From Otis tarda (taxonomy: Eukaryota > Chordata > Aves > Otidiformes > Otididae), in contig CM048552.1 of NCBI GenBank assembly GCA_026413225.1, forward strand, positions 163,444,053-163,508,052: a stretch of DNA of 64,000 nucleotides, read 5' to 3'. Shown here one piece after another: positions 1-12,841 of this stretch (positions within the stretch are counted from its first letter, which is position 1; each line of letters starts with the position of its first letter). A program made the translations under genes and the position numbers. The notes under the pieces were generated by a model. The model searched no databases and had not been told where the DNA came from. It saw only the letters and a list, made by a program, of their open reading frames with translations.

Positions 1-972
1 AAATTTGTATTTTTGATACATTCTAGAGGCAGGAAGGAAAGAAAAAGACAGTGGACATTATGGGCATGAAAAAATGTTAAATATCCATGCTGTTGAGTTT
101 CACCTAGCTTCGTCGTACAAAAACAAAAAAAAAAATCTTCAGTACTGTATCCTTGAGTTGAGTTATAGACATCGATTCTCTCCAACATTGTTAATAGCAA
201 GTTGATAAAGGGAGAATTGGAAGTATGGCAGAATACTTCTCTCAAAATTATTTTCCATAAAATCAAATATCAAAAAGGGAAAAAATTATGCCCATGCAAA
301 AGTATTGTGCAGAGAATCACATTAAAAATGTTAGCAGAATTTCCAACTAGTTTCATCTTTTCATAGGCTTACCTGTTAGTTTAACTTAAACTTATTGGGA
401 GAAGTGAAATGTTTATGACTGTGAGTCTAAATCTTTTTTGTTGTTGTTGTTGTTGTATAGGCTATAATACAAAATTCTAATGAGAGAGAATTTCCTAAAC
501 TCTATTTTTATGGAATTAGCTTATATAACATATTAACTTCTGTCTACCTATTAAAACAAACACATATTTAAGTCTTTACATATGTATGAATACATAAGGA
601 AGCTTATCTCAAAATTTAGTACAACCTCAGAAAGAAAATGGTGTATAGTATTCCATTTGTACAACTGAATAGCAAAAAATGTAAGATGGAAAAATAGAAA
701 TCGTGAAAAAGAGCATCAGCATTGTCTAAGACAATAAGAAAATCTGAAGACATTATTGACAGTCTTCTTACAATTGAGATTGGTTTTGATACGTGTTGAA
801 GTGATTCCCTAAAATATTTTAACATCTGCCTACATAGTCAAGAGAACAATCTGAGGCATTTAAAAAAAATGTAAGTTAGATGCATACCATGATACTCACA
901 GAGCTGGGCCCATAGCTCTCCAGACTGGACTATAGCTTTAGCACAGAATGTTTCCTTTTAAGTCACCTATCC
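1..972. other. AT-rich DNA without a recognised gene
   Basis: No coding pattern, repeat family or RNA gene is recognisable here apart from a short TTG run. The only open frame, 616-825 on the minus strand (69 codons), is AT-rich and hydrophobic by composition and matches nothing I know. I see single-copy-looking background. Confidence 0.6.
438..456 (+). repeat. (TTG)n microsatellite
   Basis: About six tandem TTG triplets following a short T run. Simple repeat, no further function inferred. Confidence 0.9.
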
Positions 973-1530
973 AGATTCTCCCCCTCTACTCTGCCCTGGT
1001 GAGACCCCACCTGGAGTACTGTGTCCAGTTCTGGAGCCCCCAACACATGAAGGACATGGACCAGTTGGAGAAGGTCCAGAGGAGGGCCACCAAGATGATA
1101 AGAGGGCTGGAGCACCTCTCCTATGAGGACAGGCTGAGAGAATTGGGGCTGTTCAGCCTGGAGAAGAGAAGGCTCCGGGGAGACCTCATAGTGGTCTTCC
1201 AATACCTCAAGGGGGCCTACAAGAAAGGTGGTGAAAGGCTGTTTAGTAGGGCCTGTTGCAATAGGACGAGGGGTAATGGTTTTAAAATAGAGGGGGGTAG
1301 ATTTAGATTGGAAATTAGGAAAAAAATTTTTACAATGCAAGTTATAGAACAGGTTGCCCAGAGAGGTGGTGGAGGCCCCATCCCTGGAAACGTTCAAGGC
1401 CAGGCTGGATGAGGCTCTGAGCAACCTGGTCTAGTCAGGGATGTCCCTGCTCCTTGCAGGGGGGTTGGACTAGATGACCTTTGAAGGTCCCTTCCAACCC
1501 TAACCATTCTACGATTCTATGATTCATTCT
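973..1530 (+). mobile_element. CR1 LINE, 5'-truncated (copy 1)
   Basis: Non-LTR retrotransposon fragment of the CR1 family. It starts inside the reverse-transcriptase thumb/C-terminal region (translated [14 protein letters not shown], then [30 protein letters not shown]) and runs through the ORF2 stop and the 3' UTR to the terminal 8-mers near 1505-1530. The open frame 948-1412 starts in unique sequence just before the element, so its ATG is not a real start. The frame is lost near the end, where the usual [12 protein letters not shown] block reads differently because of a small deletion near 1350. It is high-identity to the copy at 12838-14025, which suggests the same young subfamily. It cannot transpose because the endonuclease and catalytic RT motifs are absent. 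Confidence 0.95.
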
Positions 1531-1670
1531 AAGTCTAAGGAAGCTTGTGGAAGGTTAAGCACAGATAAAGTTGTGTGGTTACCTTAATAGACAGTTTTTA
1601 CAAGCAATAGCAGCACTATATTTCCAAGGCTACAGGGCTATACACATCACACTCATCTAGAAGGAACAGG

Positions 1671-2487
1671 TTGCCTGTGCGAACCTCATGAGGTTCAACA
1701 AGACCAAGTGCAAAGGCCTGTACCTGAGTCGGGGCAACTTACAGTATCAATACAGGCTGGGGGATGAAGGGATTGAGAGTAGCCCTCTTAAGAAGGACTT
1801 GGAGGTACTGGTGGATGAAAAGCTGAACATGAGCCATCAATGTGCTCTCACAGCCCAGAAGGCCAACCACATCCTGGGCTACATCAAAAGAAGCGTGGCC
1901 AGTAGGTTGAGGGAGGTGATTCTTCTCCTCTGTTCTGCTCTTGTGAGACCTCCACCTGGAGTACTGCGTCCAGCTCTGAGGCCTCCAACATAAAAAGGAT
2001 GTGAACCTCTTGGTGTGAGTTCAGAGAGGGGCCACAAAGATGATCAGAGGGCTGGAGCACCTCTCCTATAAGGACAGGCTGAGAGAGCTCTTCTCTCAGC
2101 CTGGAGAAGAAAAGGCTCTGGAGAGATCTTACAGTAGCCTTCCAGTACTTAAACGGGGCTTATAAGAAAGAAAGAGACAAACTTTTTAGCATGGCCTACT
2201 GTGATAGGAGAAGGGGTAATGGTTTTCAACTTAAAGAGGGTAGATTCAGACTAGATATAAGGAAGAAATTTTTTACACTGAGGGTGGTGGAACACTAGGA
2301 CAGGTTTCCCAGAGGGGTGGTAGATGATCCATCCCTGAAAACATTCAAGGCCAGGTTGGCAGGGGCTCTGAGCAATCTGATCTAGTTGAAGATATCACTG
2401 CTCCTTGCAGTAGTGGTTGGACTAGATGACCTTTAAAAGTTCCTTTGAATTCAAGATATTCTATGATTCTCTTCTATGATTCTACGG
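1671..2487 (+). mobile_element. CR1 LINE, 5'-truncated (copy 2)
   Basis: CR1 fragment beginning in the RT region at the [10 protein letters not shown] block and continuing through the thumb ([11 protein letters not shown]) to the 3' UTR and terminal 8-mers at about 2460-2487. The open frame 1688-1993 covers the first third and then ends by a frameshift at the usual RPHLEYC block, which here reads RPPPGVL. Later blocks (GLEHLSY, then LSLEKKR) continue in other frames. It lies only about 140 bp downstream of copy 1 in the same orientation but contains a different part of the element, so it is a separate insertion and not a tandem copy. More diverged than copy 1. Confidence 0.93.
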
Positions 2488-4151
2488 TATAAAGTTTTCC
2501 TAATTTTATCCTCAGTATCAAAATGCTTCCATAGATCAATCTGGGTGGCATGCTTTCTTGGAGCATCTCATGGATCCCTTCATCCTTGATTTCTTTTGTT
2601 TAAGGTTAAGGGTAATGCTTTTACTTCAGACTGCTGGGAAAAATTACTTCATGGGTTTTTATTGATCTTGTATTCAGAAGATGATGGTAGTTCCCTTGTG
2701 GACCCCAGAATTGAAAAATATAATGAGTCCACTAATACATTCATAATTTCTTTATTATAGATACCAAATAATGAATGCTGATTTAGTACTCTTAGCTCAG
2801 GAAAGATTTAGTAGAACTTTAAAAGACTCTGAAAAAGGAAATAAGTCATTTCGCATAAGGAGTGACTAAGTAAGCTTATCTGGTAAGGAAGAAAATTAGG
2901 GGAAAATGATTGAGGTCTATAAAAAATCATTATTATCATAACACAAAAGTGTCTTTTCAAATGTAAGAAGAATTACAAAACACCAGCTGAAAGAAGTAGG
3001 ATGAGGTCAAAAGCCATAAAAATGAAGTGATTCCTCAAATAACAGGTAAAGATAAGCTCTGGAGCTCTTCATCATGTTGTGGCTGCTGAAGTTTAGTCAG
3101 GGTGAAACCGGGACAGATCGTAGAAGAGAAGTACACTGAGGGCTCCAAAATACCTTAAATAAAACAAAACTCAGGTCTTGCCGTTGAAGTTTGTTCTCTT
3201 CCCTAGGCATCAATTTTTACGACAGTTGGAGACAGGACACTGAATGAGATCGGCTTTTCCTCTGACCAAATAAGACAGACTTTGTAAGTACGGGGTTTCT
3301 TTTTTAGTGTTTCTAGTAGCTTGCTCTAGGCTGTGTCCTGCTCATCATAAGAGTTGTTATGAGACAGAGACACCTAGGCAACACATTCTTGGTTTCTGGG
3401 TTTTGTCGGAAAGTCAGACACCTGCAAGCATTGTTACATCAAAGCTGCATTTACCTAAAACTTCAAAAGAGCGTCATAATAATGGATATTTTATGGCCAA
3501 CTGTGAATATACTAATAAAATAGCTATTTTTTTTTTTTCATTCATTTCAATAAGACAGTGAAATTATTTCAATTTCACACCAAAAAGGAGAGTGGATTTA
3601 ATCAAGTAAGCATAAATAACATGGGAAGAAATGTCAAATATAAGTGTATTGACATAGAGTGCAAAAAGTTTCAATAGATTTTTATAACTACCTCGAGAGT
3701 GTTTACTATAACTATGTGTCTGGAGTTTAGCAGTAAAAATGTTGCTATTTACCTTTCAGGTGCTCAGCTGCATTTTCTTCATTCATTTCATATATAGAGC
3801 TCTTAGCAGTGAAACCAGTGGGTATTTTATACACAGCTAAAGCTGTATATGATGTAGAGATTCATATTGTGCATAAAACATCTATCACATGTAGTAGAAA
3901 AAAAAAACCAGATGTCTCAGGTTTGCACACATAAAAAGCATAATGTGCTTATTTGTATGCCAGGATCCAAACAGGCTCTTTTTCAAGCTGACAGTTACTT
4001 CCTCACAGTCCTGATGTGGATACAGACCTAGGAGGCAACTAAACAGACACATCTACAATGAAGATCTGTTAGTGTTAAAAATTTCCAGTAGGAACATCTC
4101 TGGAGTAAAGAAGTACTCCCCTCGTGTCTGATGGAAGTCTGTCAATTTAGA

Positions 4152-4227
4152 TGTATTTTTATTTTCCTCTCTCTCTTCCACTTCTTCCCCTTTTCTTTAT
4201 CCTTTCTCTCTTCTCACCTTCTCTGTC
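4152..4227 (+). repeat. Polypyrimidine tract
   Basis: Almost pure C/T over about 75 bases, with runs of CTCTCT and TTCTTCCCC, followed by several T and A homopolymers to about 4360. Low-complexity DNA. Confidence 0.75.
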
Positions 4228-5434
4228 TCCTGAGAAAAAGTTTCATTGGTTTTATTTTTTTTTTTTCAATATAAATATGGGCAAGACATTCGTATGGAAA
4301 AAAAAAAAAGAACTTGAGTTATGTGGAGGATAATATTTTCTCTTCTTTTTTTTTTTTCCCCAAAACAAGTTAAAATATTTTTAAAGGAAACAGCCAAATA
4401 TGTACTGTTACAGGAAAATTGATTTTAATATTTTAGAAATATTTATCTCATTTTATCAGTCTCACACTCTAGAACTTTATAATTTATTTTAATAGTATTG
4501 AGATAAAGTATGGAGTAAATTTAAACAATTTATTTCATAATACTGCTTTTCTACATGTATAATTCACTATAATGTGTTGTAGAAATGTGCATTTCTTAAC
4601 TATTCTAGTATGACGGACTACTATCTTTTAGGGGTTTTTATGTTCTTTGAAGAATGGTGAACCTTCAGACATCTAATAACACCTAAAAGGTAAATCAGCA
4701 ATTGCAAGTTTAATAGCTGCTAAGTGCAAACTTATACAAAATGCAATTTCTAGAGTTCAAAGTCTGTTCTTGCTTCCAGTGAATCATAAGTTATTCCTAT
4801 TCTTTCTTGTGAAACATTTTATTCATGCTAGTCATATTGAGAAGGTAATGATCTTTTGTTCATAGAATTTTCAACTGGCTTTTTGCTCTCCCTTTGAGCC
4901 CGTCCTTTAAAGTCAAAGGAACATTTCTATTAAACTTAATTGTCGTTGAATCAGGACTTCTGTGAGAAAAGAAAAAAGGAAACAGGTACAATAGTTCAAA
5001 GACAATTACATTGGCATTGAGATTTTTTTTTCTTAGTGTTTGATAAACTCATACAACAGAAAAGATTAGCTAAATACATATGATCACTTCTACCATTGAA
5101 ATAATTCTCTAGTAGTAGAGTAAATAATCATCTTAATTACATGTTGATCACTGGGTGTATTTTGTCTTTATTACTTTCAGATTTCAAAGGTTATTTGTAC
5201 AATGTAATATAAGAATCAATCTTTAATATTCTAAGTTCAATTCTGTTAATTTACTAAATCAAATAGATAAAATATATAAAGCACCTTGATCTTCCATGCA
5301 AATTAAAACATTAATCTTGGTTCATTGAGATAAAAGTGTTGCCACATTTCCCTCACTGCAGACGCATCAGAACAACAGAAGATGATTCTCATTTCATGTA
5401 GGCTAGATATATATTTTTCCTTTTCATTTTGTAG

Positions 5435-5561
5435 AGAGCCCAGAACATCTAGATTTCTGACTTGTATTCCCCGAATAAGGGATCATTTACATGGCATCAA
5501 TGAAGCTTTGGGGGTTATCTTCAGAGCTGGGACTGAAATGAACAAAAGGCTCAAAGCGCTG
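5435..5561 (+). other. Exon-like segment (speculative)
   Basis: A T-rich tract ending in TTTTGTAG (acceptor-like) is followed by about 127 bases with one open frame and then GGTAAAT (donor-like). The frame reads EPRTSRFLTCIPRIRDHLHG and continues to KRLKAL. Base composition is less AT-rich than the surroundings. I do not recognise the peptide as any family. No neighbouring segment looks like a partner exon, so this may be chance, a decayed repeat or an isolated exon of a gene spanning the window. Confidence 0.15.
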
Positions 5562-6505
5562 GTAAATTACTGAAACCAGTCAAGGCTGAAACATTGGCTA
5601 ACAATGGTCTAAAACAGTGGCACCTAGGGAAGAGGGACAGATGTGAGATAGGGTGTGTGGAAGGTATCTGGAAATCCCAATATGTTAGAGGATCCATAAG
5701 TGAAGACATAAAAGGCATTTTAGAGTGAGTAAATAAGTCTCCTGGAAGGGGCATCAGAACAGAAGATGGACATCCTGGCAGAAATTGAAAGAATAGAGAG
5801 ATTATATTAATTACTATTGTCTGTCTTCCACCAACACCCTTATGACAAAGTTAAGAGTCAATGGGAAGTGAGGAAGATTTATGCAGTATTTGCTTTGTGA
5901 CTCCTTTAACATGTCTTCCAAAAAAGTTTTGGAAGAAAAAGAGAGTCACATACAAGAGACTCATACTAGCTGACTACTAGCCTACAAAATCTAAGACAAG
6001 ATGTTCATCTGTATACATTTAGCAACCAATATTTTATGTTAAAATATAAATTTTAGCTGTTTACTATCAAGAAAAGCACCAACATATAGCAGTCACAAGT
6101 TTGATACATAGATGCTTAAAAACTTAAGCTTATATATTCAGCAAAATAAGTAAATAAAAATGTGGTTAATTAGACCCTTAGTATCACCAGAATCTTCTGT
6201 GAAGGACTATTTTCCAACTAAGATGGCTAACTAAGGTAATTTTTACTATTTATTGCCTTCCATCAGAAGCACAGAAAAATCCAAAATCCATTATGGTTTT
6301 TGCATACTCTTAAAAAATCCTATTGCTTAGTCTTCTTCATCTATTTTTGTTTTTATTAGCCACCCTCATAGCCTCCCCATTAACAAAATCTTGCCACACA
6401 AACCCAATATGACTTCTCTACAGATTTTATTTCATTTTTTCTTAAAAAAAAATCTACAACTGGAACATATGCATAACTTCAATAATATTTATTCCTTTTA
6501 ATTTT

Positions 6506-6538
6506 CTCTACCCCTCTCCTCCCTTCCCCTCCCCTTAT
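6506..6538 (+). repeat. C/T-rich tract
   Basis: Run of CCCCTCTCCTCCC-like sequence. It is roughly complementary in composition to the purine tract about 200 bp downstream. Confidence 0.7.
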
Positions 6539-6708
6539 CATCTATGGTAAAACATATGAATAGTTTAATCAAATTTCAATTGCCACCTTTTGCTTCAACT
6601 GTTATCTTCAGCCTCATGAAATGTGTTAATTATATTTTAAAAACTATTCAGTATAGGGGGTCTTGACCTCACTTTTGTATTTGCTCAAGTATACTCTTCT
6701 ACAATTCA

Positions 6709-6840
6709 AGGCAGAGGGGGAAGAGGAGAAAGGAGAAATAGGGGGTGAGGCAGGGGGGGCGTGGAGGGGTGCAGAGGACAGTGGATAGAGTGAGAAGGAG
6801 CAGGAGAAGGAAAGGGAGAGGGAGAGGGTAGGAACTGGTA
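6709..6840 (+). repeat. Purine-rich, G-rich tract with G-quadruplex potential
   Basis: About 130 bases dominated by G and A (GGAGAAAGG, GGGAGAGGGAGAGGG). Bases 6741-6769 contain G-runs of 5, 7 and 4, separated by 7 and 6 bases. The 7-run can supply two tetrad columns, so the segment meets the usual four-run quadruplex pattern. It is an isolated island in AT-rich DNA. Confidence 0.8.
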
Positions 6841-9800
6841 GAAGTGCATTATCCTAGTTGAAGTATTCTAACAGTACTCTGTAGTTACTTTTTTTTTTCC
6901 TTAAAATGTTCATTATTTTCTTCACATACTTATATAAGTATGATCCAAACACTCTATAAAATCAGAATCTTCAGAGAGCTTTTGAAGATCCTAGACAAAA
7001 GGAGATGAGTCATGACCATTCTCATGGTACGTTTAAAAAATTGTGACCTCTTCATGGCATATCAAAACCCACAATTTTATTCCTCTTGGGGTATGTTTGC
7101 ACCTGAAATATTAGGCATTTGAGCTCCACCAGCTGACTACAGTGACTGAACAGAGTTGTCCTCTGTGATTCTCTTGAATCTGGTTTACTGTTTCCAGCAG
7201 CACATGAGCCTCTGAGGCACTTCATTGAATAGCTGCCCTGTCCTCACTTGTAACTCAGCTAGAGAGGTTAAAGCTGGCTTCTACATCTGCATATGCTGCT
7301 CCACATGTGCCTCCATGTTGTGGTAAGTAAATCCCTGGCGTAAGAATCTGCTTCTAAAAGCATGTATCAACCCCCTCATCTCTCTTATTTGGATGATACA
7401 TTAAGTATTTGAATATTGTATGTTCTATAAACAGTACATGTCAATACTAGTAGCAGACAGGATTTTAGAAGATGAAAGGAAAAACACTAAGCAGAGAACA
7501 TGGCGATGAGGAATGATAATGTACATTAATAATTGCATTTCTATGCTAACATAAGCCTCTCCCGGGCTAACTTGTTATGCAGATATTTCCCCTTTGGCTA
7601 ACAGAGTACATCTGTTTTTGTTAGTCTCCTTGTTGTGCACAGCATATTTTACAAACCAAGCAATTAGAAAGGAGAATTTCATCTTGATGTGCTGATGCTG
7701 TGATGACTTGCTATTGGAATAAGCTGTTTTGCAATCAATAGTTTATTCTAAAATTATATCCAAGAAAAACAAACACATATTCCCTCTCTGAATGTAATTA
7801 GTATGAGTCTTGTATCTTTTCATCAGGGAAAAGAAAGACATCCTCCCATACACACACATTCTAATTACAAATTGTTCCAGTAGTTGAGAAAAATTTAAGT
7901 ATGCAAAATTAGGTCACTCTTCATAATAAGGTTATTTCTCTTGATGATGTTATTTGTAAATTCCTTTGTGTTTAGGGGTGTTGTAGTCACTGTTTCAAAG
8001 AATGATTATTTTCATCTCTGCTTGAAAAAGAGAGTATAAAATTTTAATTTGGAAATAGACCTCACTTCATTTATTCCTGCCTTTAACACTACAATTAGGT
8101 TCCTATAATTTAGTCTGTTTGGGGCTACTTTGTATCACCATTTGAAAACCGAAGATAGTCTAGAAGTCAACATCCTTTTTTTTATAGAGCAATCAAGCAA
8201 TCAAGTAATATTAAGAGCTGTCCTGCTGGTAGCTGTCCAACTGGTGGAGCTGGTAGGATTTTGATTGGAGGGAAAATTCTTATTCGTGACTTTTTAAAGT
8301 TTCACATGATAATTTGACTCACTTAATTCTACTTTTTACATTTTGGTAAAGGGTTTTGTAGCTTAATGAAACAAAAATCAAATTTTTAATAATTTGTATT
8401 GTAATGTCTCTTCTTTTCTTCTAAGTGATCAGATGGCAAAGTAGATATTTCAACAATTGTGGACTTGATTCCCTTACACTGCAAGATATGAAATGTGATA
8501 ACTCTCTTTGAGTGCAAGATGACTTTTTTTTTTTTGTTATGAAAAAAAAATTGGAAGTAGTCTTTAGCGATAGATTTCATTTGTATATATTGAAATAATT
8601 TTTATATATGAAAATTTATCTCATATACACTAGAAGAAAATTATTCATACCATACTTCCTTTTCATTGCGAGATAGCCATTTGTACAAGTGAGGTGAATC
8701 TGTCTGCCTACTTCTGTTGGTTGATTATAGTGTCTAGAATCTTAGCCTAGATAGAAAGGTTATTAAATGTTAGATGACATGTCATTCTAGGTGGCTAATA
8801 TCTTGCAATATTTCACTAATATCAACATAGCTGATGTACCATATTAATGGTAATAATTACTCATTAAACGTATACAATTGTCAAAATCGTAACTGTTCCT
8901 AGACATTACATGAGAAATATTATATTTATCAATCTAAATAGTTGGTTAAAAACCTGAAGATTCACCTCTCAGATTGTACATAAAACCGGTTAGGATGGAA
9001 TAAGAAATAATATGAAAAAAAAGTAATACTCTTAGTTAAGATAGTTCAAATATATTACTACTGTCTACTATGCTAATTTGCCACATCTGCTAACATATGT
9101 ACTGATAATTTTGTTATCAAAGTGGAGTAGCTGGAGGCAGGCAGCAGATCTGCAAACTTACCTAATAGTGAAGTGTACTTGATAAATACAAAGGACAGCA
9201 GTATTTCTCCGAGGTACTACAAATACTTCATAATCATCAAAGACATAAACTTGCTTAAGCAAGATGTCTACTTTTCTGACATAAAAGCTTTCTTTTTTTT
9301 TCAGATTTACTCAAAGTATATACATACATTTGCATTTGGATTTGAGTATAAGATCTTGATTCTTACCTACTTAGAGACACACGTATGCACATACAGAAGA
9401 ATCATTGTTCAATTGAAGTAACCGGGTTTTTGTCTTCGCAAATGTTACTTTTACTATATAACATTACTTCAGTGCAAATGTGCTTTCTTAAGCTGAAAAA
9501 TGTTTTAAAAGACAAAATGGACAAATGAAACAAAATTATTTGTTCAGGTGCTAGATTACTGGAATATGCACACTGAGTGAAATTTGACCCTAATAAGGTT
9601 ATTTGAAATCTTGTAATGGATTTCACTGTGATTTATTTGACATACTGAGGACAGCTGTATAGGAAATACATTCTACCCTCTTTGTCCAATATATTTGTCT
9701 TCATTGACTAAAACAGCTGCAGAGCATCTGAGAGTCACTGCTGGCATTTAAACATCTGCATTAGATCATAGAAAACCCAGTGGATGAGTCTTTGTGCTTT

Positions 9801-9919
9801 TCTTATAAGAATTTGAATTATTTGGCCAATTTTAGCCAAACTGGACAGAGGGTATGAGGGCTCAAACAGTTATAGTTATAATTAAAACATTGATATAACT
9901 TATTATTACTGTTGCTATC

Positions 9920-10678
9920 CAGAGGGATGTGGACAAGCTCAAGAAGTGGACCCATGTAAACCTCATGAGGTTCAACAAGACCAAATGCAACACCTTGCAC
10001 ATGGGTCAAGGCAACCCCCAGTGTCAATACAGGCTGGGGGATGAAGGGCTTGACAGCAGTCCTGCTGAAAAGGACTTGGAGGTACTGGTGGATGAAAAGC
10101 TGGACACAAGCCAGCAATGTGTGCTCACAGCCCAGAAAGCCAACTCTATCCTGTGCTGCATCAAAAGAAGCGTGGCCAGCAGGTTGAGGGAATTGATTCT
10201 GCCCCTCTACTCTGCTCTCGTGAGACCCCACGTGGAGTACTGTGTCCAGCTCTGGAGTCTTTATCATAGGAAAGTCATGGACCTGCTGGAACGAGTCCAA
10301 AGAGGGAGCCACTAAAATGATGAGAGGGCTGAAACACCTCCCCTGTGAAGACAGGCAGAGAGAGTTGAGGTTGCTCAGCCTGAAGAAGAGAATGCTCCAG
10401 GGAGACCTTATTGCAGCGTTTTTACTAAAACCCTTTTACTAAAAGGGACTAGATATATACTTGATATAAGGAAGATTTTTTTTTTATTATAAGGGTAGTG
10501 AAGCACTGGAACAGGTTGCCCAGAGAAGTGGTAGTTGCCCCACCCCTGGAAACAGTCAAGATTAGGTTGGACAGGGCTCTGAGCAACCTGATCTAGTTGG
10601 AGATGTCCCTGCTTATTGCAGGGGAGTTGGACTTTTAAACGTCCTTTCCAACCCAAACTATTCTATGATTCCATGATT
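9920..10678 (+). mobile_element. CR1 LINE, 5'-truncated, internally deleted (copy 3)
   Basis: CR1 fragment beginning near the RT block [19 protein letters not shown] and ending in the 3' UTR and 8-mers at about 10655-10678. The open frame 9929-10315 reads through the RT thumb ([30 protein letters not shown]) and is then frameshifted; the next blocks ([22 protein letters not shown]) continue in the frame of 10242-10442. Compared with copy 2, about 120 bp that encode the QYLKGAYKK...RTRGNGFK region are missing. The deletion junction carries an 11-bp direct duplication (TTTTACTAAAA at 10420-10430 and 10434-10444). Confidence 0.93.
10420..10444 (+). repeat. 11-bp direct duplication at a deletion junction
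   Basis: TTTTACTAAAA occurs twice, separated by CCC, exactly where copy 3 lacks about 120 bp found in other CR1 copies. It looks like filler copied during end-joining repair. Confidence 0.7.
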
Positions 10679-12479
10679 AAATGTATCATTTAGCATAGAA
10701 GAGAGAGACAATAAAGTGCCAAGATGTAGGAAAACAAGACTTATATGATGAATGTTTATGTATGTCCTGTAGCAATGAATTTTGAATTCTTTAGATTTCA
10801 AGCATATATGTAAATATATATGTATGTATAAGGTTAGTTAGGAGAATGAGATCTCAGGGATAATTATTTTCTTTTACAAAGCTTGAAAAATAGATGGTAA
10901 GTAGATGTTTTGAGTCAGGTTTCAAATATTCACATTTTTCCTTCACAACTTTTGATTCCTGTCACTGATTTCTACAATGGCCTGAACATGATAGCTAAAA
11001 TGCATTGAAGGAAGATATTATGGGTAAGAACACACACCAGAAAATAATAGATATACAACCATCCTAGTAACTGTAGTCTTTAGGAAAACTGGCTTCAACT
11101 TTTTCATTTCTCATAAAATTTTAAAAGAAAACAAATCATTAGTAAAAAAAAAAAAATTAGACTCTGCTCCAGTAATCCCACTAGGAACAAATAAAAAAGC
11201 CAAATAAATTAACTGAACAAAAAGTATTTCACTGAGAGCATAGAAAAAAATTATCTTCATCATTATTTTGCATGTGCAGTATTTTTAAATACTGGTAACA
11301 TTTGAACCTCTAAATAACTGAACTAGTTACACTGATGTACATTGGAAGTTTCTTACTGGATCAAGCCCCAATGCTATGATAATATTTTGATAAATCATAG
11401 CATTTTTTTTCACAATAAATTAACAGAAAATCCAAGTCTAGATTTTTTTTTTAAATATATGATTAACTACATTATCTTATGCCTTTATAAATATTAAAAG
11501 AAAAAAAAATTAAAAGCTTTTCATCATATTAATACTTTACAGAGAGATAATGTAATTCAGTGAATAATACATTGGAGGACTGAAATAATAGTGTCTAAAA
11601 TTTTTTTTTCTCTCACTTTTCCATATTAGACATGATATTTACCCTCTTTGTGCTTCAAATTCCACAACTTTTAAAATGGAGATCCATGGATCAAAGCACT
11701 AAGTATTAGAGCAGTCTTACTTTGGATGTTGACTGATTATGTGCTTGTAATTCTTCTGCCTTCAACCAGCTTTTCCATAGCAAAAGGTTGTAATTGTATC
11801 TGTCACATAAATAAAAAAAAAAGCTTTGATATGCTCTGTTAAATTCAAGGGGATGTCCTGTAATGAGGAAATAAAGAAAAGTAGTGAAAAAGTAAGGGAG
11901 AATGAGAGGGCTCTGGGAAAATGTTTTTAGGATGGCTGGATGCAGAAAAACATATACAAATAAAGATTACTGTTACATAGGTTGTTGAAGCTTATTGCAA
12001 TATTGCTAATACTTACTAGAAAGAGATATTGACAGCTGTTAATAAAAGTCAGTAAAAATCGGAAATACTGAAGATGAATAACTTCGTCATGGAAGACATA
12101 TTGACTACCTCTCCTTACAAAATTCATCAGTCCCATTGAAGAACTTCTTGACCCCTAGGGCAAGGTCAACCCAGCGCAGATGTAAAGTAGTTTGCACCTG
12201 TAATTGTTATGGCTAGCTTCTGCTAGAGTAGACTGGTCATGTCTACCCTATATAACATCTGGTATTGGGAATATTTAGGCTCATGTTAGCATCCATGTGA
12301 CTCTAAGAGATAAATATTTTATTTTATTTCATTTTTTTTTCTTCAGTTCAAAGTATCTGTAATAATTTTAAGAATATGTTACAGTCGGTCCCCAAAGTGT
12401 GTTTTTTATAGCCACAAAGTGATGGCCTATGTTGCATACACTAGTTTATGATGTAAGACCTTATAGTATATATTAAGAG
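10679..12479. other. AT-rich DNA without a recognised gene
   Basis: AT-rich background with short A/T homopolymers. The minus-strand frame 11927-12136 (69 codons) has no recognisable features. Nothing else seen. Confidence 0.6.
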
Positions 12480-12837
12480 ATTTTAGGATGGCTGCCAAGC
12501 CCCCTCCTCTTCTTGGGCTGACAGAGGCAGAAGGTCACTAGTCTAACATGCATATAACACTCTCCAGGTTCACAATTCATGGATCCCTCAAGCAGTGGCA
12601 CAACTTCTCTGCCCACTCAGCACCCCTGCCCAGATCCTGCCCCTTCTTACATGCCCTACAGGTCCCCAACTCACCGACAGGTCCATCTGGATGCTTGCTG
12701 CAAACATGCAGTACTCACACACTCATCCCACAAGCATCCCACGCTCATAGGTTGGCCCAAATACCAGGATGGACTCCCTCCTGCCTGATACCCCTGCCTG
12801 GACCAAAGGCCCCCATATTCCCCCCGTTATCCGTTGA
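12480..12837. other. GC-elevated island left of CR1 copy 4, unassigned
   Basis: Composition shifts abruptly to C-rich (CCCCTCCTC, CCCCTGCCC, CCCCCCGTTATC). It ends exactly where CR1 copy 4 begins, and similar C-rich sequence resumes at 14026 after the CR1. That pattern is what a CR1 inserted into an older repeat would leave. The frames 12548-12913 and 12579-12788 are open in two registers at once, which argues for composition and not for a gene. I cannot name the host repeat. Confidence 0.4.
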
Positions 12838-12841
12838 GCAA

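Larger units (their letters stand above)
2488..9919. other. AT-rich DNA without a recognised gene
   Basis: A 7.4-kb stretch with no recognisable transposon or gene. Short open frames (for example 3307-3561 plus, 8386-8580 minus, 9173-9421 plus, 9402-9626 minus) are isolated and of AT-rich composition. Local items are listed separately: a pyrimidine tract at about 4152-4227, a possible exon-like segment at 5435-5561, and pyrimidine and purine tracts at 6506-6840. Confidence 0.6.

Noticed and set aside
948-1412. 154-codon plus-strand open frame
   Set aside because: It is the CR1 copy 1 RT C-terminus; the ATG lies in unique sequence before the element, so it is not a host gene.
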